From NCBI GenBank assembly GCA_002421865.1, contig DISE01000043.1, forward strand, positions 1 through 21,251: a DNA stretch of 21,251 nt, read 5' to 3'. The first letter of the stretch is position 1; every line of letters starts with the position of its first letter. Shown in pieces: positions 20,393-21,251 of the stretch. The stretch comes from Castellaniella sp. UBA6218 (lineage in GTDB: Bacteria > Pseudomonadota > Gammaproteobacteria > Burkholderiales > Burkholderiaceae_B). The position numbers and the translations under genes are program-made. The notes under the pieces are model-generated. The model saw only the letters and a list, made by a program, of their open reading frames with translations. It ran no database searches and had not been told where the DNA came from.

Positions 20393-21136
20393 ATGCGTCA
20401 AATCGTTCTGGATACGGAAACCACGGGCCTGGAGCCCGATCAGGGCCACCGGGTGGTGGAACTGGCCTGCGTCGAGATCCTCAACCGGCGGGTCACCAGC
20501 CGCCATTTGCACCTGTACCTGAATCCGGACCGCGACAGCGATCCCGAGGCGCTGCGGGTTCACGGACTGACGACCGAATTCCTGTCCGGGCATCCACGTT
20601 TTCCGGAAGTCGCCCATCAACTGGTGGATTTCGTGCGTGATGCCGAGGTCATCATCCATAACGCGGCCTTTGACGTGAAGTTCCTGAACGCCGAACTGCG
20701 CCGCGCCAAACTGCCGCCATTCACCGATTTGTGCGCGAGCGTCACCGATTCGCTGATGGTGGCCCGCGAAATGTTCCCCGGCAAGCGCAACAATCTGGAT
20801 GCGCTGTGCGAACGGTTCGGCATTTCCAACGCGCACCGGACCCTGCATGGCGCCTTGCTGGACTCGGAACTTCTGGGCGAGGTCTGGCTGGCCATGACGC
20901 GCGGCCAGGATTCCCTGCTGGCCGAGGCGCCCGATGACGCGTCGGGCGGATCCGGCGCCGGCGCGACCGGGGCGCGGGGCCGGTTCGATGCCTCCGGCCT
21001 GCCTGTGATCCAGGTCGACGCCCGGGCTCTGCAGGCTCACGAGTCCTACCTGGACGGTCTGGACAAGGCCGCGGGCAAGCCCTGCCTGTGGCGCCGTATC
21101 GACCGCCCCGTCGAAGCGGACGAACCGGCGGGCTGA
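20393..21136 (+). CDS. dnaQ: DNA polymerase III epsilon subunit (3'-5' exonuclease)
   Basis: DnaQ is the proofreading subunit of the replicative polymerase core. The 247 residues show the DEDDh exonuclease motifs: Asp7 and Glu9 (LDTETTG), Asp94 (HNAAFDVKFL), His152 and Asp157 (LHGALLDSELL). The C-terminal tail from about 185 onward contains a flexible Gly/Ala-rich linker and an Ala-His-Glu-rich end that would contact the alpha subunit. The ATG at 20393 is preferred to 20354 because AAGGAA precedes it and the protein then begins at the conserved beta strand. A tRNA gene follows, as behind E. coli dnaQ. Confidence 0.96.
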   Translation: MRQIVLDTETTGLEPDQGHRVVELACVEILNRRVTSRHLHLYLNPDRDSDPEALRVHGLTTEFLSGHPRFPEVAHQLVDFVRDAEVIIHNAAFDVKFLNAELRRAKLPPFTDLCASVTDSLMVAREMFPGKRNNLDALCERFGISNAHRTLHGALLDSELLGEVWLAMTRGQDSLLAEAPDDASGGSGAGATGARGRFDASGLPVIQVDARALQAHESYLDGLDKAAGKPCLWRRIDRPVEADEPAG

Positions 21137-21145
21137 GGCCAGGCC

Positions 21146-21172
21146 TTGCGGCGTGTGAAAAACATGTATAAT
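21146..21172 (+). promoter_or_regulatory. Putative promoter of the downstream tRNA
   Basis: A perfect TATAAT at 21167-21172 has TTGCGG at 21146-21151, 15 bases upstream (or CTTGCG with 16). A strong leader dyad, CGCGCG-CTT-CGCGCG extended by GATT/AATC, lies at about 21193-21215 before the tRNA and may be a processing hairpin. Confidence 0.55.
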
Positions 21173-21231
21173 TGCGGTCTTTCCAGTCGGCTGATTCCGC
21201 GCGCTTCGCGCGAATCCTGAACAGCCCGATT

Positions 21232-21251
21232 GGGCGGTTAGCTCAGTGGTA
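21232..21251 (+). tRNA. tRNA gene, first 20 bases only (identity not determinable)
   Basis: GGGCGGT (acceptor 5' strand), TA, then GCTC and AGTGGTA form the start of a canonical tRNA with the D-arm. The anticodon lies outside the window. The beginning would fit a betaproteobacterial tRNA-Val, but that is a guess. Confidence 0.8.

Overview
The window reads as chromosome of a GC-rich betaproteobacterium, most likely Alcaligenaceae (Bordetella/Achromobacter relatives). It carries a 12.4 kb integrative element inserted at the 3' end of a tRNA-Ser gene. The host assignment rests on the style of the housekeeping proteins and on two core gene blocks (glyA-nrdR-ribD-ribE and gloB-methyltransferase-rnhA-dnaQ-tRNA). 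No database search was run, so family names come from motif recognition.

Left flank (1-3037): the C-terminal part of glyA, then nrdR, ribD and riboflavin synthase, all on the + strand and tightly spaced, then a complete tRNA-Ser (anticodon GGA). nrdR regulates ribonucleotide reductase; ribD and ribE supply riboflavin.

Element (3024-15400): bounded by a 14-bp direct repeat, CCCCTTGTCCGCCA, which is the tRNA 3' end. Apart from one + strand gene next to the tRNA, everything reads leftward from the right end. The order is a P4-type tyrosine integrase, an overlapping zinc-ribbon protein, an AlpA-like regulator, a winged-helix protein, a 74-aa protein, a Toprim/RecA-fold primase-helicase and an iteron-and-hairpin non-coding stretch that looks like an origin. 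Then come four small unknown proteins, a full-length lambda-type tail tape measure protein, further small proteins, a structured RNA-like leader and a four-gene cargo operon with stop/start overlaps. A membrane-anchored DUF4760-like gene faces the other way beside the tRNA. No terminase, portal, capsid, head-tail, tail-tube, baseplate or lysis gene is recognisable. The layout therefore resembles a phage satellite (PICI/P4-like) more than a prophage, yet it carries a tape measure gene. That combination is the main point of interest.

Right flank (15401-21251): the displaced native terminator of the tRNA-Ser, then on the - strand a DUF4262 protein, fabI (enoyl-ACP reductase) and mltD (lytic transglycosylase), possibly one transcription unit mltD-fabI-DUF4262. 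gloB (- strand) is divergent from a YafS-like methyltransferase, rnhA and dnaQ (+ strand). The window ends in the first 20 bases of another tRNA gene.
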